Shown here piece by piece: positions 37,067-46,523 of a DNA stretch of 64,000 nucleotides. Source of the DNA: Cyanobacteria bacterium FACHB-502 (lineage in GTDB: Bacteria > Cyanobacteriota > Cyanobacteriia > Elainellales > Elainellaceae); contig JACJNZ010000092.1 of the NCBI GenBank assembly GCA_014695325.1, positions 124,001 to 188,000 of the forward strand, written 5' to 3'. The notes under the pieces were generated by a model. It saw only the letters and a program-made list of their open reading frames with translations, did no database searches and was not told the origin of the DNA. Numbering within the stretch: the stretch's first letter is position 1; every line of letters begins with the position of its first letter. The position numbers and the translations under genes were made by a program.

Positions 37067-37104
37067 AGCCCCCTAAATCCCCCAAAATTGGGGGACTTTG
37101 AGCT
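37067..37104 (+). repeat. Dispersed repeat 1, copy at IR-L
   Basis: CCCCCTAAATCCCCC followed by the inverted AATTGGGGG and ACTTTGAG. A short form with one palindromic half. Confidence 0.85.
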
Positions 37105-37122
37105 TGATTTCTGGCAGGGATG

Positions 37123-37428
37123 CTAGAGGAAAATGCGTTGAGCGGTGGGTAGATACCAGCGTTTGTAGAGCCGGATCACTTCGCCCGATCGAACCTGAAC
37201 GATCGCGCCTAAGGAGGCACTGTTTGGCATTGACGCATTCTCGGGCACAGGAATCGGCGGACTCCAGGCGTAGCTGTCACAAAAGCCTCTGCGCTCTAGC
37301 TCAATCACGCACTGATCCACGCCCGCAGGCTTGCCAATCAGGGCAATTTTGACCGCTTCTCGATCGCATCGGTCGCGCAAGGTTTGACCGATCGCAGATT
37401 GCGGTTCGGTAGGATAAGTCATATTCAA
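37123..37428 (-). CDS. Unknown 101-residue protein, copy 1
   Basis: I do not recognise this family. The first 60 residues (YPTEPQSAIGQTLRDRCDRE, GVDQCVIELERRGFCDSYAWSPPIPVPENA) are almost identical to those of the copy at 49856-50161. The copies diverge over residues about 66-82 and at the last eight, but share GEVIRLYKRWY. It is soluble, with three cysteines and no signal. Conservation of both reading frames, with differences mainly in one segment, suggests both are expressed. The promoter region is also duplicated: a leader with an AGGGT/ACCCT hairpin just before the ATG. Confidence 0.65.
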   Translation of the reverse strand: MNMTYPTEPQSAIGQTLRDRCDREAVKIALIGKPAGVDQCVIELERRGFCDSYAWSPPIPVPENASMPNSASLGAIVQVRSGEVIRLYKRWYLPTAQRIFL

Positions 37429-37916
37429 GATCTCCGAGGGTATAAGAACCCTAGAGACAAGAGCTGAATACTGGTAAACAAGACTGACAAGCCAGAACTT
37501 ATAATCGTTCTAGCCTTTCAGACTGCTGGCTCAGTCCGGGAGGTTAGCTGGCTTTGAGTGTTGGTAGCACTCTTAGTCAGCGATCGATCTCTTTGTGAGT
37601 GTGAGTCGATCGACTCCCTCAGTCCATCTCTAGGTAAGTACTGGCTAGCCTGTTGCAATGAAGGTAGCCACTTTTCAACGTATCAGAGTCTTTCGCTGGA
37701 AGCAATACTGATGTTTAGCGAAGCTCCTCGTAGATTTAGACAATGAGGTTGTCGATAAGCTCACGTTTGAGTATCTGTACGGATGTTGTACTGTCAGTCT
37801 TTACAAGCAGTACATAAAGCTTGTGTGATTTTCCTGATAAATCATCAATAACTGAATGAATTATCCCGTCGAACTCGGCACACTGGGATCAGGCATGACG
37901 GCAAGTATTCCACACT
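37429..37916. other. Leader of the duplicated gene and upstream region of the ParA fusion
   Basis: About 490 bp. The part up to 37690 is the inverted-repeat arm. The rest (37691-37916) is AT-rich with a GTACTG/CAGTAC-type hairpin near 37780-37812 and should carry the promoter of the ParA-fusion operon. No gene was seen. Confidence 0.5.
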
Positions 37917-39251
37917 ATGAGCATGACAACCACCAGTCTTCAATCCGCTTTGAACAGCCTTCCTAATGGTGCTCCAGAAAACGTCGTCAGGAAGTGTTTT
38001 GCACCTCAATTTCTAGAAGCTTTAGGCTTTCAAACCCAGGAGGTTTATCCTGAGTACTCTACTGGAAATGGAGAATCGGTCGATGAAGCAGCTAGAAAAA
38101 CTGTTGGAGACGATATTTTCTTATATACAAAATCTAATCCTTATCTTCTTATAGAGTGGAAGGGAAGAAATATCAATTTATCTAATAATTCTGCACAGTA
38201 TCAAAATGCAGTTAGGCAAATAAAGCGATATCTACTTGCGCCCGATTGTAAAACTGCGCAGTGGGGAATTATTGTTAATTCCTGCCATATACAGCTATTC
38301 CGAAAGCACGGAAAAGTAGTGTATCCTGCAACTCAATGTATTCCTTTAAATAACGAAAACATTGACGAAACGGTTGCCTCAATCCGAAAAAAGATTGAAA
38401 CCCCCACTAAGGCTTTAACTGTTGCACTCTATAACAACAAGGGTGGAGTCGGAAAGACTACAACAACAGTCAATCTGGCAGCTATTTTGGCTTTTCTAGG
38501 AAAGAAAGTTTTGGCGATTGACTTTGATCCAAACCAGCAGGATTTAACGAGCGCATTAGGTATTCCGTTAAGTGATGGCATTGTCTATAAGGCGCTTACA
38601 GAAAGAGATACGGAACTCCAAAGCGCGATACATCATTACAAGTTTCCTCTGAAAAGGGGGGAGCTTAGATTTGATATAATTCCGGCTGATAGAAATTTCG
38701 CAACTGCAGGAGATATTATATTTGATCCATTTTCTAGACGCAATATCTTGCATAGGAAGCTAGAATTTGCAAGGCAGGAATATGATTACATTCTGATAGA
38801 TTCTCCACCCAATTGGCGCACCTTCAGCAAACTCGCTGTTTTTGCGGCTGATGTTGTTCTCATTCCTACAAAACATAACAATCTCTTCTCCTTAGAGAAT
38901 GCAGCAACCGCAATCAAGAAGTTTATTCCTGAGATACAGGCTGAGAAAGCTGATGGAAGCCCCGTTGCATTGCCAGTTTTCTTTAATGGAGAGAAGATTA
39001 CACAACCTCAACTGGCAACAGCCCAGAAGGAAATTCACAGCATTCTTCAAACATCTAAAGGAGAGGGATTCAATTTAGTCCCTTACTTTTTTCCCAAGTA
39101 CACTCCCGCAACAAAAGACCTTCACATTCTTCAAGTACCCAGCTACGCCATTATCGCGGGTGCTGCATTTTCTCGGACTCCTGCCGTTTATCGCGATCGA
39201 TCGGCTCATGAGTATTACAAGAATTTAGCTAAGGAGTATTTCTTACAATGA
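37917..39251 (+). CDS. PD-(D/E)XK-like nuclease domain fused to ParA ATPase
   Basis: 444 residues. Residues 1-150 resemble the type I restriction HsdR N-terminal/PD-(D/E)XK fold: Asp65/Asp66 in VGDDIFL, then Glu80-x-Lys82 in LLIEWKGRN. Residues 165-444 are a ParA/MinD-type ATPase with the deviant Walker A KGGVGKTT (175-182), a DFDPNQQDLTSALG switch and Walker B YILIDSPPNW. ParA proteins dimerise on ATP and bind DNA or membranes. A nuclease-like head on ParA suggests a DNA-targeting or plasmid/defence role rather than simple segregation. The next gene overlaps by 4 bp (ATGA). The DNA is AT-rich with few CGATCG sites, so probably acquired. Confidence 0.8.
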   Translation: MSMTTTSLQSALNSLPNGAPENVVRKCFAPQFLEALGFQTQEVYPEYSTGNGESVDEAARKTVGDDIFLYTKSNPYLLIEWKGRNINLSNNSAQYQNAVRQIKRYLLAPDCKTAQWGIIVNSCHIQLFRKHGKVVYPATQCIPLNNENIDETVASIRKKIETPTKALTVALYNNKGGVGKTTTTVNLAAILAFLGKKVLAIDFDPNQQDLTSALGIPLSDGIVYKALTERDTELQSAIHHYKFPLKRGELRFDIIPADRNFATAGDIIFDPFSRRNILHRKLEFARQEYDYILIDSPPNWRTFSKLAVFAADVVLIPTKHNNLFSLENAATAIKKFIPEIQAEKADGSPVALPVFFNGEKITQPQLATAQKEIHSILQTSKGEGFNLVPYFFPKYTPATKDLHILQVPSYAIIAGAAFSRTPAVYRDRSAHEYYKNLAKEYFLQ

Positions 39252-39940
39252 GTAACCTCAACTATGTTGGAACTTTAATGTATTTGTATTTGGATGAAAT
39301 TGAACCGGGAGAAGGAACCGATGCTCCAGAATTTCTGATCAAAGCCTCTGCCCATCTCCTCAATCAAAAAGGCGGAAGGAATTGGATTCCTGTAATTGTC
39401 AAAGAGACTGGAAAGGATAAATATCAGGTCATCGGTAACTCATTCGTCTATGCCGTTGCAGAAGAGGCTGGCTTAGAGCGAGCCTGGTGTATTATCGCTG
39501 ATGATAGTAGCGAAACGGCTGAAGTCGTCAAAGTTCTTGCGGGTGAAGATATACCAAAAATTAACCTCTCGAAGGCATCTAGAGATGATATCAGGTCAGG
39601 GTTGGAATACTTGATTGAACAACCGGGAAGCATTCTTAAAACCGTTAAACTTGCGGTAGCTACAAATCGCATTGATGAGGCTCCTCGCCAGTATTGGAAA
39701 ACGTTAGACCCGATTATTAACTTAAAGTGTGGCATCACGAAGGGCAAAAAGCTCGACGCTCTAAAGGAGATATTCTATTTAACCCCTCAGCCGATGCCCG
39801 ATACAATTGCCGATGCTGGCATTCTCAAAACAATGTCAACGGCAGACTTAAAGGCAATGGCGAAGAAACGAGGAATTGCTGGTATCAGCAAAATGAAAAA
39901 GGATGATCTTGTTGAGGCGTTGAGTACTCCCTTGAAATAG
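39248..39940 (+). CDS. ParB-like protein with C-terminal Rho-N/SAP-like domain
   Basis: 230 residues. Residues about 30-85 (LLNQKGGRNWIPVIVKETGKDKYQVIGNSFVYAVAEEAG) resemble the ParB N-terminal/sulfiredoxin-like fold, which in ParB binds CTP; the GxxR-type catalytic box is not clearly kept. The last 40 residues (LKTMSTADLKAMAKKRGIAGIS, then KKDDLVEAL) are a Rho N-terminal/SAP-like helix-extended-loop-helix that binds nucleic acid. The start codon overlaps the stop of the ParA fusion, so translation is coupled. I infer a two-component complex of ATPase/nuclease and DNA- or RNA-binding partner. Confidence 0.72.
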   Translation: MSNLNYVGTLMYLYLDEIEPGEGTDAPEFLIKASAHLLNQKGGRNWIPVIVKETGKDKYQVIGNSFVYAVAEEAGLERAWCIIADDSSETAEVVKVLAGEDIPKINLSKASRDDIRSGLEYLIEQPGSILKTVKLAVATNRIDEAPRQYWKTLDPIINLKCGITKGKKLDALKEIFYLTPQPMPDTIADAGILKTMSTADLKAMAKKRGIAGISKMKKDDLVEALSTPLK

Positions 39941-40236
39941 CCAGATATAAATACTTGAGTTTAGATTGCTTGCCCGATCGCCCCTTCAATCTTCTGAGCA
40001 GCTGCGCCTGTTGCTAGAATTGCCCGATCGAGTTGAATCGATACTGAGGGAGTTCTCATAGAAATCCTGGAAATTACGCTGCGATCGCTCCAAATCTAAA
40101 TAAGGCAAGTGAGCTCGGGCAAGAACTGATGCGGCGCTCGGAGCCTTGAATCCTACAACAGCGATCGACGGCGAAGCGTTCATCAACAAACTTTTAGAGC
40201 AGTTCCAGCAAGCGAAGCAGGAATAGGAATAACGTA
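39941..40236. other. Intergenic stretch with a possible gene remnant
   Basis: About 300 bp. On the plus strand a frame ending near 40226 reads AIDGEAFINKLLEQFQQAKQE before its stop. This looks like the true C-terminus of a lost gene, but a stop 35 codons earlier closes it. No start or family can be given. Confidence 0.3.
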
Positions 40237-40494
40237 CTAAACCTTAGCTACTTCCGGCTCAGGCGATGCAGGCTCAAACCTTAGCACCATAAGTTGCTCT
40301 GGACGTAAACCTAAGGACTCATAGGTTCTGCCGTCTCGATCGCTAAATTCCACTTCAAACGCTGCACCGTCGGCTAATGTCTCAACTACGGTTCCAACTT
40401 GCCCTCGCCACAAATTGTAATGAGGCAAATCGACGGTCAGGGCAACAACGTCAAGTAATTTCACTGTATTGTTTCCCACGCTGATTCCCTCCAA
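40237..40494 (-). CDS. DUF4926 protein
   Basis: 85 residues. VKLLDVVALTVDLPHYNLWRG and QVGTVVETLADGAAFEVEFSD, ending LGLRPEQLMVL, match the DUF4926 family of small SH3-like proteins common in cyanobacteria. They usually sit beside a DUF6883-type gene as a possible toxin-antitoxin-like pair. No such partner is next to it, so it looks orphaned. Function unknown. Confidence 0.8.
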   Translation of the reverse strand: MEGISVGNNTVKLLDVVALTVDLPHYNLWRGQVGTVVETLADGAAFEVEFSDRDGRTYESLGLRPEQLMVLRFEPASPEPEVAKV

Positions 40495-40737
40495 TACCTA
40501 CAAAGGATAGCAGGTTGTTAATTTTGGAACCTCTGAATCATGCTCAACGATCCAGCCACTCCGCAGAGTTGCACTTCTATTTTGCGGTTGAACTCCCCAC
40601 CCATTCCTAATCGGACATTCCCCCTCGGCACAGGGTATTCGATCGCAGTATCCTAAAAGTACGGATGCTCTAAGTTTCTGGACAAACCTGAGCAGACCTG
40701 AGCGGATATTTGCCCCTATCCTCACCCCCGATCGCCT

Positions 40738-42663
40738 GTGACGACTACCAAACCCATCCCCCTCGTTAAAGATCCCGATCGTTTGGAAGCCCGCCTTAAA
40801 GAAATTCCCCCTGAGCCGGGGGTGTATTTTATGCGCGATGCGGACGATCGCATTATTTACATCGGCAAATCCAAGAAACTGCGGGCGCGGGTGCGTTCTT
40901 ATTTCCGGGAGCATAGCGGCCACAACGAGCGGATTGCGCTAATGGTGCGGCAGGTGATGGATATTGAGTTTATCGTCACCGACACCGAAGCCGAAGCACT
41001 TGCGCTGGAAGCGAATCTAATCAAGCAGCACCAGCCTCACTTCAATGTGCTGCTGAAGGACGACAAGAAGTATCCCTATCTCTGCATTACCTGGTCAGAG
41101 GAATATCCCCGGATTTTTATTACGCGCAATCGGCGATCGGGCAAGGCGCAGGATCGCTACTACGGTCCTTATGTAGATGTTTATGCGCTCAGAAGTACGC
41201 TGCGATTGGTGAAGCGGATCTTTCCGCTGCGTCAGCGTCCTCAGCCGTTACACAAAGATCGAACCTGTCTCAACTTCGATATTGGTCGCTGTCTGGGCGT
41301 TTGTCAGAAGATGGTGGACACGGAAAACTATCGCAAGATGATGCAGCGGGTCGCAATGATCTTCCAGGGACGGACGACTGAACTCGAGGAAATTCTGACG
41401 CAGCATATGGAGAAGGCTGCCGAGGCGTTGAACTTCGAGCATGCCGCGCGGCTCCGGGACCAGATTCGCGGACTTGAGGCATTGACTGCTGATCAAAAGG
41501 TGGCACTGCCAGACGATACGGTCTCCAGAGATGCGATCGCGTTGATGGCAGACGACCACCATGCCTGCGTGCAGTTGTTCCAAATTCGGGCGGGTCGTTT
41601 GGTCGGTCGATTGGGATTTGTGGCAGATGCTCAGTCGGGGACACCGGGCGCGATTTTGCAGCGCGTTTTGGAAGAGCATTTCTCGACGGTTGATCCGGTG
41701 GAAATTCCTGCCGAGATTTTGACGCAGCATGAGCTACCGGAACAGGAGATGCTGTCTGAGTTTCTGTCCGATCGCCGGGGTCGCAAAGTCAATATCTATG
41801 TGCCGCAGCGACAGACCAAGGCAGACCTGATTGAGATGGTTGAGCGCAATGCTGGCTATGAGCTTGCCCGGACCCAGCGATTTGCCGATCGCAACAATCA
41901 GGCGATGCTTGATCTAGCGACGATTCTGGATTTGCCCGATCTGCCCCACCGCATCGAAGGCTACGATATTTCCCACATTCAGGGGTCGGATGCGGTCGCC
42001 TCCCAAGTGGTCTTTATCGATGGACTTCCCGGCAAGCAGCACTATCGTCACTACAAAATCAAGAATCCGACGGTGCGATCGGGTCACTCGGATGACTTTG
42101 CGAGCATGGCAGAAGTGATTCGGCGACGGTTCCGCAAGTATGCTCAAGACCCGAATATTAAGCGCGTCGGCAACCCCGATTTTCCCGATCTGGTGATGAT
42201 CGATGGCGGGAAGGGTCAGCTCTCAGCCGTGGTAGAAGTGCTGCGGGACTTGAATTTGCTGGAAGATGTCAAGGTCGTCAGTTTGGCAAAGCAGCGGGAA
42301 GAGATTTTCCTGCCCGGTGAGTCGTTGCCGCTGCAAACCGAAGCCGAACAGCCCGGAGTCCAGCTCCTTCGTCGTCTGCGGGATGAGGCACACCGATTTG
42401 CTGTCAGCTTCCATCGACAGCAGCGCAGCGATCGAATGCGGCGTTCCCGCTTAGATGAGATTCCCGGACTGGGACACCATCGCCAGAAAGAGCTGCTGGC
42501 ACATTTTCGATCGATTGATTATTTGCGAGAAGCAAGCCCGAAGCAAATTTCAGAAGTACCGGGGATTGGTCCTAAGCTGGCGCAGCAAATCTACGACTAC
42601 TTCCATCCTGAACTTCAGTCCGAGGAGGATCTGGAAGACGTGGTGGCATCACCAGGGAGCTGA
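40738..42663 (+). CDS. uvrC: Excinuclease ABC subunit C
   Basis: 641 residues from a GTG. It makes both incisions in nucleotide excision repair, bound to UvrB at the lesion. Domains in order: GIY-YIG nuclease (about 15-95; [21 protein letters not shown]), a UVR motif that binds UvrB (about 205-240), the RNase H-like 5' nuclease ([25 protein letters not shown]) and a C-terminal helix-hairpin-helix pair ([26 protein letters not shown]). Complete. The histidine kinase follows after 8 bp. Confidence 0.97.
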   Translation: MTTTKPIPLVKDPDRLEARLKEIPPEPGVYFMRDADDRIIYIGKSKKLRARVRSYFREHSGHNERIALMVRQVMDIEFIVTDTEAEALALEANLIKQHQPHFNVLLKDDKKYPYLCITWSEEYPRIFITRNRRSGKAQDRYYGPYVDVYALRSTLRLVKRIFPLRQRPQPLHKDRTCLNFDIGRCLGVCQKMVDTENYRKMMQRVAMIFQGRTTELEEILTQHMEKAAEALNFEHAARLRDQIRGLEALTADQKVALPDDTVSRDAIALMADDHHACVQLFQIRAGRLVGRLGFVADAQSGTPGAILQRVLEEHFSTVDPVEIPAEILTQHELPEQEMLSEFLSDRRGRKVNIYVPQRQTKADLIEMVERNAGYELARTQRFADRNNQAMLDLATILDLPDLPHRIEGYDISHIQGSDAVASQVVFIDGLPGKQHYRHYKIKNPTVRSGHSDDFASMAEVIRRRFRKYAQDPNIKRVGNPDFPDLVMIDGGKGQLSAVVEVLRDLNLLEDVKVVSLAKQREEIFLPGESLPLQTEAEQPGVQLLRRLRDEAHRFAVSFHRQQRSDRMRRSRLDEIPGLGHHRQKELLAHFRSIDYLREASPKQISEVPGIGPKLAQQIYDYFHPELQSEEDLEDVVASPGS

Positions 42664-42671
42664 AAAATTCC

Positions 42672-44000
42672 ATGTTTCAGGCAACTCGGCGGCGGCTGGC
42701 ACTCTGGTACACGGCAGTAACGGCGGTGCTGCTGCTGCTGTTTGCGATCGGTGTTTATGGGTATGTGCGAAATACCCTGGTTGAGCGGATCGATGACACC
42801 CTCAGTCATGTGGTCGAGGTCGTGCAGCGATCGCTCGTGATCGAACCTGTGAATCCTGACGATCTGCTGGCAAATCCGCGCCTCAAAATTAATCTAGAGG
42901 CCAGTTTTCGCAGCAATGCAGAGGCGATCGATGATGACCATATCGATCTGGAGTGGTTCAGCCCGACTGGGGAAGTGTTGTGGTCTACGTTTTCTGTGAC
43001 GCTCAACGTGCCTGTGCATCCTAGCAGCGGTGAAACGGTGCGCGTCCAGGACGATCAGCTTCTCCGGCAGGTAACGCAGCGCGTCCAGGTGGGGCGACAG
43101 GTGTTGGGCTATTTGCGGGTGAGCCATCCCTGGTTTGAGGTGACAAAGCCAACGCGACAGCTCATGGTGGATTTGAGCCTGTGGATGGTCGCAGGACTGA
43201 TAGCAGTTGCGGGAATTGGCTGGCTGCTTTCAGGGTTGGCAATGGCTCCGGTGAAAGACTCTTATCAGCGACTGCGTCAATTTACGGCGGATGCGTCCCA
43301 CGAGCTGCGAAACCCGATCGCCGTGATTCAAACGAATGTACAGGTTGCCCTGGCAGACCCCGATCCGTCGCTTCAGCAAGATCAGCTTCAGGTGATCGAA
43401 CGCCTGACGCGCCGCCTGGGACGACTGGTAGACGATCTTCTATTTTTGGCACGGCAGGATAGCAGCCTTGCTCCCCTGAAGTCCGACCCGATCGACCTGG
43501 ACTACCTGCTGAAAGAAGTGATCGAAGAACAGCAGGCGATCGCCACTGACAAAAACCTTGCCCTCAGCTTTAATCCCCCAACTCACAAAGAAGGCTACCG
43601 AATGCAGGGCGATCGAGACCAAATCTCTCGTCTGTTCACTAATTTGATCGGCAATGCCCTTCAGTACACTCCTGCGGATGGCAAAGTCGAAGTGACGCTG
43701 CAACGACTAAAACCAAACGGCATTCTCCAGGTGCAGGTCAAAGACACGGGCATTGGCATTCCGGCAGAGTCGATGCCCCACTTATTCGATCGCTTTTATC
43801 GCGTTGATCCGGCTCGGAGTTCCAATAGCAGTAAACCCTCTGGAAAGACCACCGGATCAGGACTGGGATTGGCGATCGCCAAAGTTATTGTCGAAAATCA
43901 TCATGGTCAAATCCAGGTCGAAAGCACGTTACATCAAGGCACGACTTTTACAGTGACGCTGCCGATGCGAACAGAAACACGAATTACGATTCCGGTATAA
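42672..44000 (+). CDS. Sensor histidine kinase
   Basis: 442 residues. Membrane helices at about 10-32 and 165-190 flank a periplasmic sensor of about 130 residues. The HisKA domain has phospho-acceptor His210 in DASHELRNP. The ATPase domain has N (NLIGNALQYT), G1 (VKDTGIGIP), F (HLFDRFYRVD) and G2 (GSGLGLAIAK). Layout resembles the metal/redox-sensing RppB/NrsS type of cyanobacteria. No response regulator is adjacent, so the partner is encoded elsewhere. It begins 8 bp after uvrC and is probably cotranscribed. Confidence 0.92.
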   Translation: MFQATRRRLALWYTAVTAVLLLLFAIGVYGYVRNTLVERIDDTLSHVVEVVQRSLVIEPVNPDDLLANPRLKINLEASFRSNAEAIDDDHIDLEWFSPTGEVLWSTFSVTLNVPVHPSSGETVRVQDDQLLRQVTQRVQVGRQVLGYLRVSHPWFEVTKPTRQLMVDLSLWMVAGLIAVAGIGWLLSGLAMAPVKDSYQRLRQFTADASHELRNPIAVIQTNVQVALADPDPSLQQDQLQVIERLTRRLGRLVDDLLFLARQDSSLAPLKSDPIDLDYLLKEVIEEQQAIATDKNLALSFNPPTHKEGYRMQGDRDQISRLFTNLIGNALQYTPADGKVEVTLQRLKPNGILQVQVKDTGIGIPAESMPHLFDRFYRVDPARSSNSSKPSGKTTGSGLGLAIAKVIVENHHGQIQVESTLHQGTTFTVTLPMRTETRITIPV

Positions 44001-44160
44001 CCCTGCGTTGAAGCGGACATTCGAGAGCTATTGGTAATGATGCAAGGGTTATTGACTTTGGATTGAACAGAAATTGCCATAAGTGCAAGACCTGTATTTC
44101 AAGTTGATGCTTAATGCTAACCGACTGTCTCCAAGGAATAACCCAACCGATCGCCTGGCG

Positions 44161-44246
44161 GTATAACAGCTCAAATCGGCGGCGGCAATAATTCCAAATT
44201 TAGCGCGAGTAACTCTTGACCGTCCGCTGCATTTGAATAGTTAGGC
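44161..44246 (-). other. attC site of cassette B3, end of array B
   Basis: On the minus strand, R'' GCCTAAC (44246-44240) overlaps the stop codon of the DUF1993 gene, and the core is GTTATAC (44167-44161). The arms TCAAATGCAGCGGAC and GCCGCCGATTTGA pair strongly. R'' is the exact complement of the cassette start GTTAGGC. 86 bp. Confidence 0.88.
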
Positions 44247-44759
44247 TTCATTCTTTCTGATTAATGGCACCAAGTGCAGCATGTAATCTCGTTTTCCAAT
44301 TGGCACACCGGCCATGCGAAGAATATCGTAAGCCGTGACCATATGGAAGTAAAAGTTTGGAATTAGAAATTCATTTATGTAGGCATTACCAGGCAACTCG
44401 ATGTAAAGGCTCTGGCCCAAGTCAATGCGCGTCACCTCAGCTAGCTTTGCATCTTCAGCGTTAACACCCAAAAGAAGTTCCTTAGTGTTTGCTATATGCT
44501 CGTATGCCTGCGTGAGAGATATGACGTCTGGATCTAGATTATTTGCAGGTTTGCCATCACACCAAAGAGCAAAGTTACGTGGTTGATTACAGGTGAAAGC
44601 AATCTGTGTACCGAAGGGAAGCATATCAACCGCAATGCGTTTTTGAAGGAACGACTCGTCATCACAAAAGTGAGTCTGAGCTGACTTCAAGAGATGCTCA
44701 AGAGTTGCTAAGCGGCTTTGAAAGAGGTTTCGGATTAAATCTATATTCTGACTTTGCAT
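44241..44759 (-). CDS. DUF1993 protein (cassette B3)
   Basis: 172 residues. FQSRLATLEHLLKSAQTHF, IAVDMLPFGTQIAFTCNQPRNFA and the closing FLIPNFYFHMVTAYDILRMAGVPIGKRDYM follow the DUF1993 pattern, a DinB-like four-helix bundle that often appears as a solitary gene. Function unknown; DinB-like relatives include metal-dependent thiol transferases. It is the only gene of its cassette and its stop lies inside the attC R'' box, a compact layout usual for cassettes. Confidence 0.85.
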   Translation of the reverse strand: MQSQNIDLIRNLFQSRLATLEHLLKSAQTHFCDDESFLQKRIAVDMLPFGTQIAFTCNQPRNFALWCDGKPANNLDPDVISLTQAYEHIANTKELLLGVNAEDAKLAEVTRIDLGQSLYIELPGNAYINEFLIPNFYFHMVTAYDILRMAGVPIGKRDYMLHLVPLIRKNEA

Positions 44760-44816
44760 TTTGTGCTTCCTTAATATTTATTCTATGAATTCTAGCTGTA
44801 CTTAGAATAGACTGCA

Positions 44817-44900
44817 GCCTAACGGCAAATGCAGCGGTTGATAGGAACTTGGTAATACCGCCAGCTTGAACCAGCAGTCCGCTACCATGACATGCTAGCT
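44817..44900 (-). other. attC site of cassette B2
   Basis: On the minus strand R'' AGCTAGC (44900-44894), core GTTAGGC (44823-44817), 84 bp. Arms GTAGCGGACTG and CAACCGCTGCATTTG pair. R'' has one mismatch to the complement of the cassette start GTTAGCT at 47876. The change removes the usual AAC, so this site may be weakened. Confidence 0.72.
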
Positions 44901-45150
44901 GGCTGCCACCACCCAAGTTCAAAAACAAGCCTCTACCGTACTACCATGACTAATCGCCCTCTTACATTAGCCTTCACCCATTACTTTCATGAATGTGCCT
45001 CAGTCTAAATTTTCTGAGAATCGACCGATAACAATTGATGAGCTATACCAATTTGAGACTTTAAATCTACGATTCTGGATTGCGGATGTCTTTCCAGATG
45101 GTTGCAGCATCAGAATTTGTAGCCAGCAAAAATTGAAATGCTATGAATGG

Positions 45151-45180
45151 TTGACATAAAAACCGTCCAGACGGTACAGT
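45151..45180 (+). promoter_or_regulatory. Promoter with TetR-type operator between -35 and -10
   Basis: -35 TTGACA (45151) and -10 TACAGT (45175) are 18 bp apart. Between them ACCGTC-CA-GACGGT (45162-45175) is a perfect inverted repeat overlapping the first -10 base. This is where a TetR repressor would block polymerase. It drives the TetR gene that starts at 45277. Confidence 0.7.
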
Positions 45181-45276
45181 TAACTTATAGGCACTTCCAC
45201 GCTTTTGGCAATCTAGCTCTTGATTGTTCAAGAGTGTAATGCATCTACGTTTCCTGCTACTTTCTTGGTCATTTCT

Positions 45277-45846
45277 ATGGCTACTACCAAAAAATCAAAA
45301 TCTCGATCAGCTACTCGTGAAATACTTCTGCGAGCTGCCAGTCAAGTTGTAATTGACAAGGGTGTTGAGGCGTTAACGCTAGATGCTGTTGCACAACAAG
45401 CTGGAGTCAGTAAGGGAGGGCTACTCTATCATTTCCCTAACAAAGATGCGTTGATGGGAGGTATGGTTGAACAACTGATTCAGGATTTTGAAACGGTGCT
45501 GCAAACTGAGTTTGACCAGGATGATGCACCAGGAACACCAGGACAGTGGGTGCGGGCATACATTCGAGCAACGCTACGCTTTAGCAAACAATCGCTAGCA
45601 TTAATTGCCCGTCTTACTTCGATCGCGGCTGACTCGCCTAATCTATTTGAAGCTGCCAAAGCCTACGAACAGCAGTCGCGACAGCGGATTGAAACTAGTG
45701 GGATTGATCCCACAAAAGCAACGATTATTCTGTTGGCGACCGATGGTTTGTGGCTCTCAGAAGTGTTTCAGGTTGGCACTCTAGACGAACCTCGTCTCAC
45801 TCAGGTTGTGGAAACGTTGCTTGCGATGACACGAATCGACCAATGA
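45277..45846 (+). CDS. TetR-family repressor (cassette B2)
   Basis: 189 residues from ATG 45277; an earlier in-frame start at 45220 adds 19 residues of poor quality. The N-terminal helix-turn-helix is textbook (TREILLRAASQVVIDKGVEAL, AQQAGVSKGGLLYHFPNKDAL). The C-terminal ligand domain is of the TetR_C family acting on lipophilic compounds. It should bind the ACCGTC-GACGGT operator in its own promoter and control the efflux and P450 genes behind it. Inducer unknown. Confidence 0.9.
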   Translation: MATTKKSKSRSATREILLRAASQVVIDKGVEALTLDAVAQQAGVSKGGLLYHFPNKDALMGGMVEQLIQDFETVLQTEFDQDDAPGTPGQWVRAYIRATLRFSKQSLALIARLTSIAADSPNLFEAAKAYEQQSRQRIETSGIDPTKATIILLATDGLWLSEVFQVGTLDEPRLTQVVETLLAMTRIDQ

Positions 45847-45955
45847 GTTAGCTAATTTTTTCAATCTGTTGATTCAACGCTGATGATTCCAGTTCATTCA
45901 GTCAATTTGTCCTGCAAATGTTTTGTGATTTACCACCTTAAATTGCATACTCATC

Positions 45956-46411
45956 ATGCCGATTATTCAGTACATGACCAAAGCACTCACAACCTGGTCA
46001 GTTGGATTTTTTCCCTATTTTGAGGTTTACGCTGCAGTCGCAGCGGGGATGGCAATGAAACTGGATCCGGTTTCATCGGTGGTTTGGGGAGTATTGGGCA
46101 ACTTTACGCCCATCCCTCTGCTGTTGTGGGGCTATAGCCGCCTGATGCGTGTTCCTCAATTACGCGCTTGGTTATTGCGGATGGAAAGACGGGGTGGACA
46201 AAGAGTAAAACACGCTTTCGATCGCTATGGAGCCTGGTTTCTGATTCTTATGACCCCAATTCTTGGCAGTTGGACGATCGCCGTTGTTAGCCCCATCATC
46301 GGTATCCATCCCAGGCGAATACTCCTATTTTCATTCATTGGCATCACTCTCTATGGCGTGGTTACGGCTGTGGCGATCGCTTCTGGTATGAGCTGGTTCA
46401 TGCACCATTAA
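45956..46411 (+). CDS. Small multidrug-export-like membrane protein (cassette B2)
   Basis: 151 residues with four membrane segments. GFFPYFEVYAAVAAGMAM, GNFTPIPLLLWG and APILGSWTIAVVSPIIG-type motifs (here TPILGSWT) match the putative small multi-drug export family (PF06695). Direct transport evidence for that family is thin. It lies 109 bp after the TetR gene and 112 bp before the P450, on the same strand, so the three form one operon likely repressed together. Confidence 0.8.
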   Translation: MPIIQYMTKALTTWSVGFFPYFEVYAAVAAGMAMKLDPVSSVVWGVLGNFTPIPLLLWGYSRLMRVPQLRAWLLRMERRGGQRVKHAFDRYGAWFLILMTPILGSWTIAVVSPIIGIHPRRILLFSFIGITLYGVVTAVAIASGMSWFMHH

Positions 46412-46523
46412 GCTCCAACTCCAACATTCAGTTTCTAACTTGTTTGTCACCTATCCGTCAGATCGCGAGAATCTGGCTCGGTTCAATCTGCAAATTGTTT
46501 GTTCATGTACAGGAAAATTGATC

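Larger units (their letters stand above)
37067..37690 (+). repeat. Inverted repeat, left arm (IR-L)
   Basis: Matches the reverse complement of 49595-50258. It includes a copy of dispersed repeat 1 (37067-37104), a 101-residue gene, its leader hairpin and 250 bp further upstream. Identity is very high over the gene start and leader and falls to roughly three quarters at the outer (37.6 kb) end. Confidence 0.85.

Noticed and set aside
37558-37746. 62-codon plus-strand frame in the inverted repeat arm
   Set aside because: The other arm does not keep the frame; composition is poor.
45847-45853. GTTAGCT just after the TetR stop as another cassette boundary
   Set aside because: No attC arms around it, and a better R'' for that cassette exists at 44894-44900.
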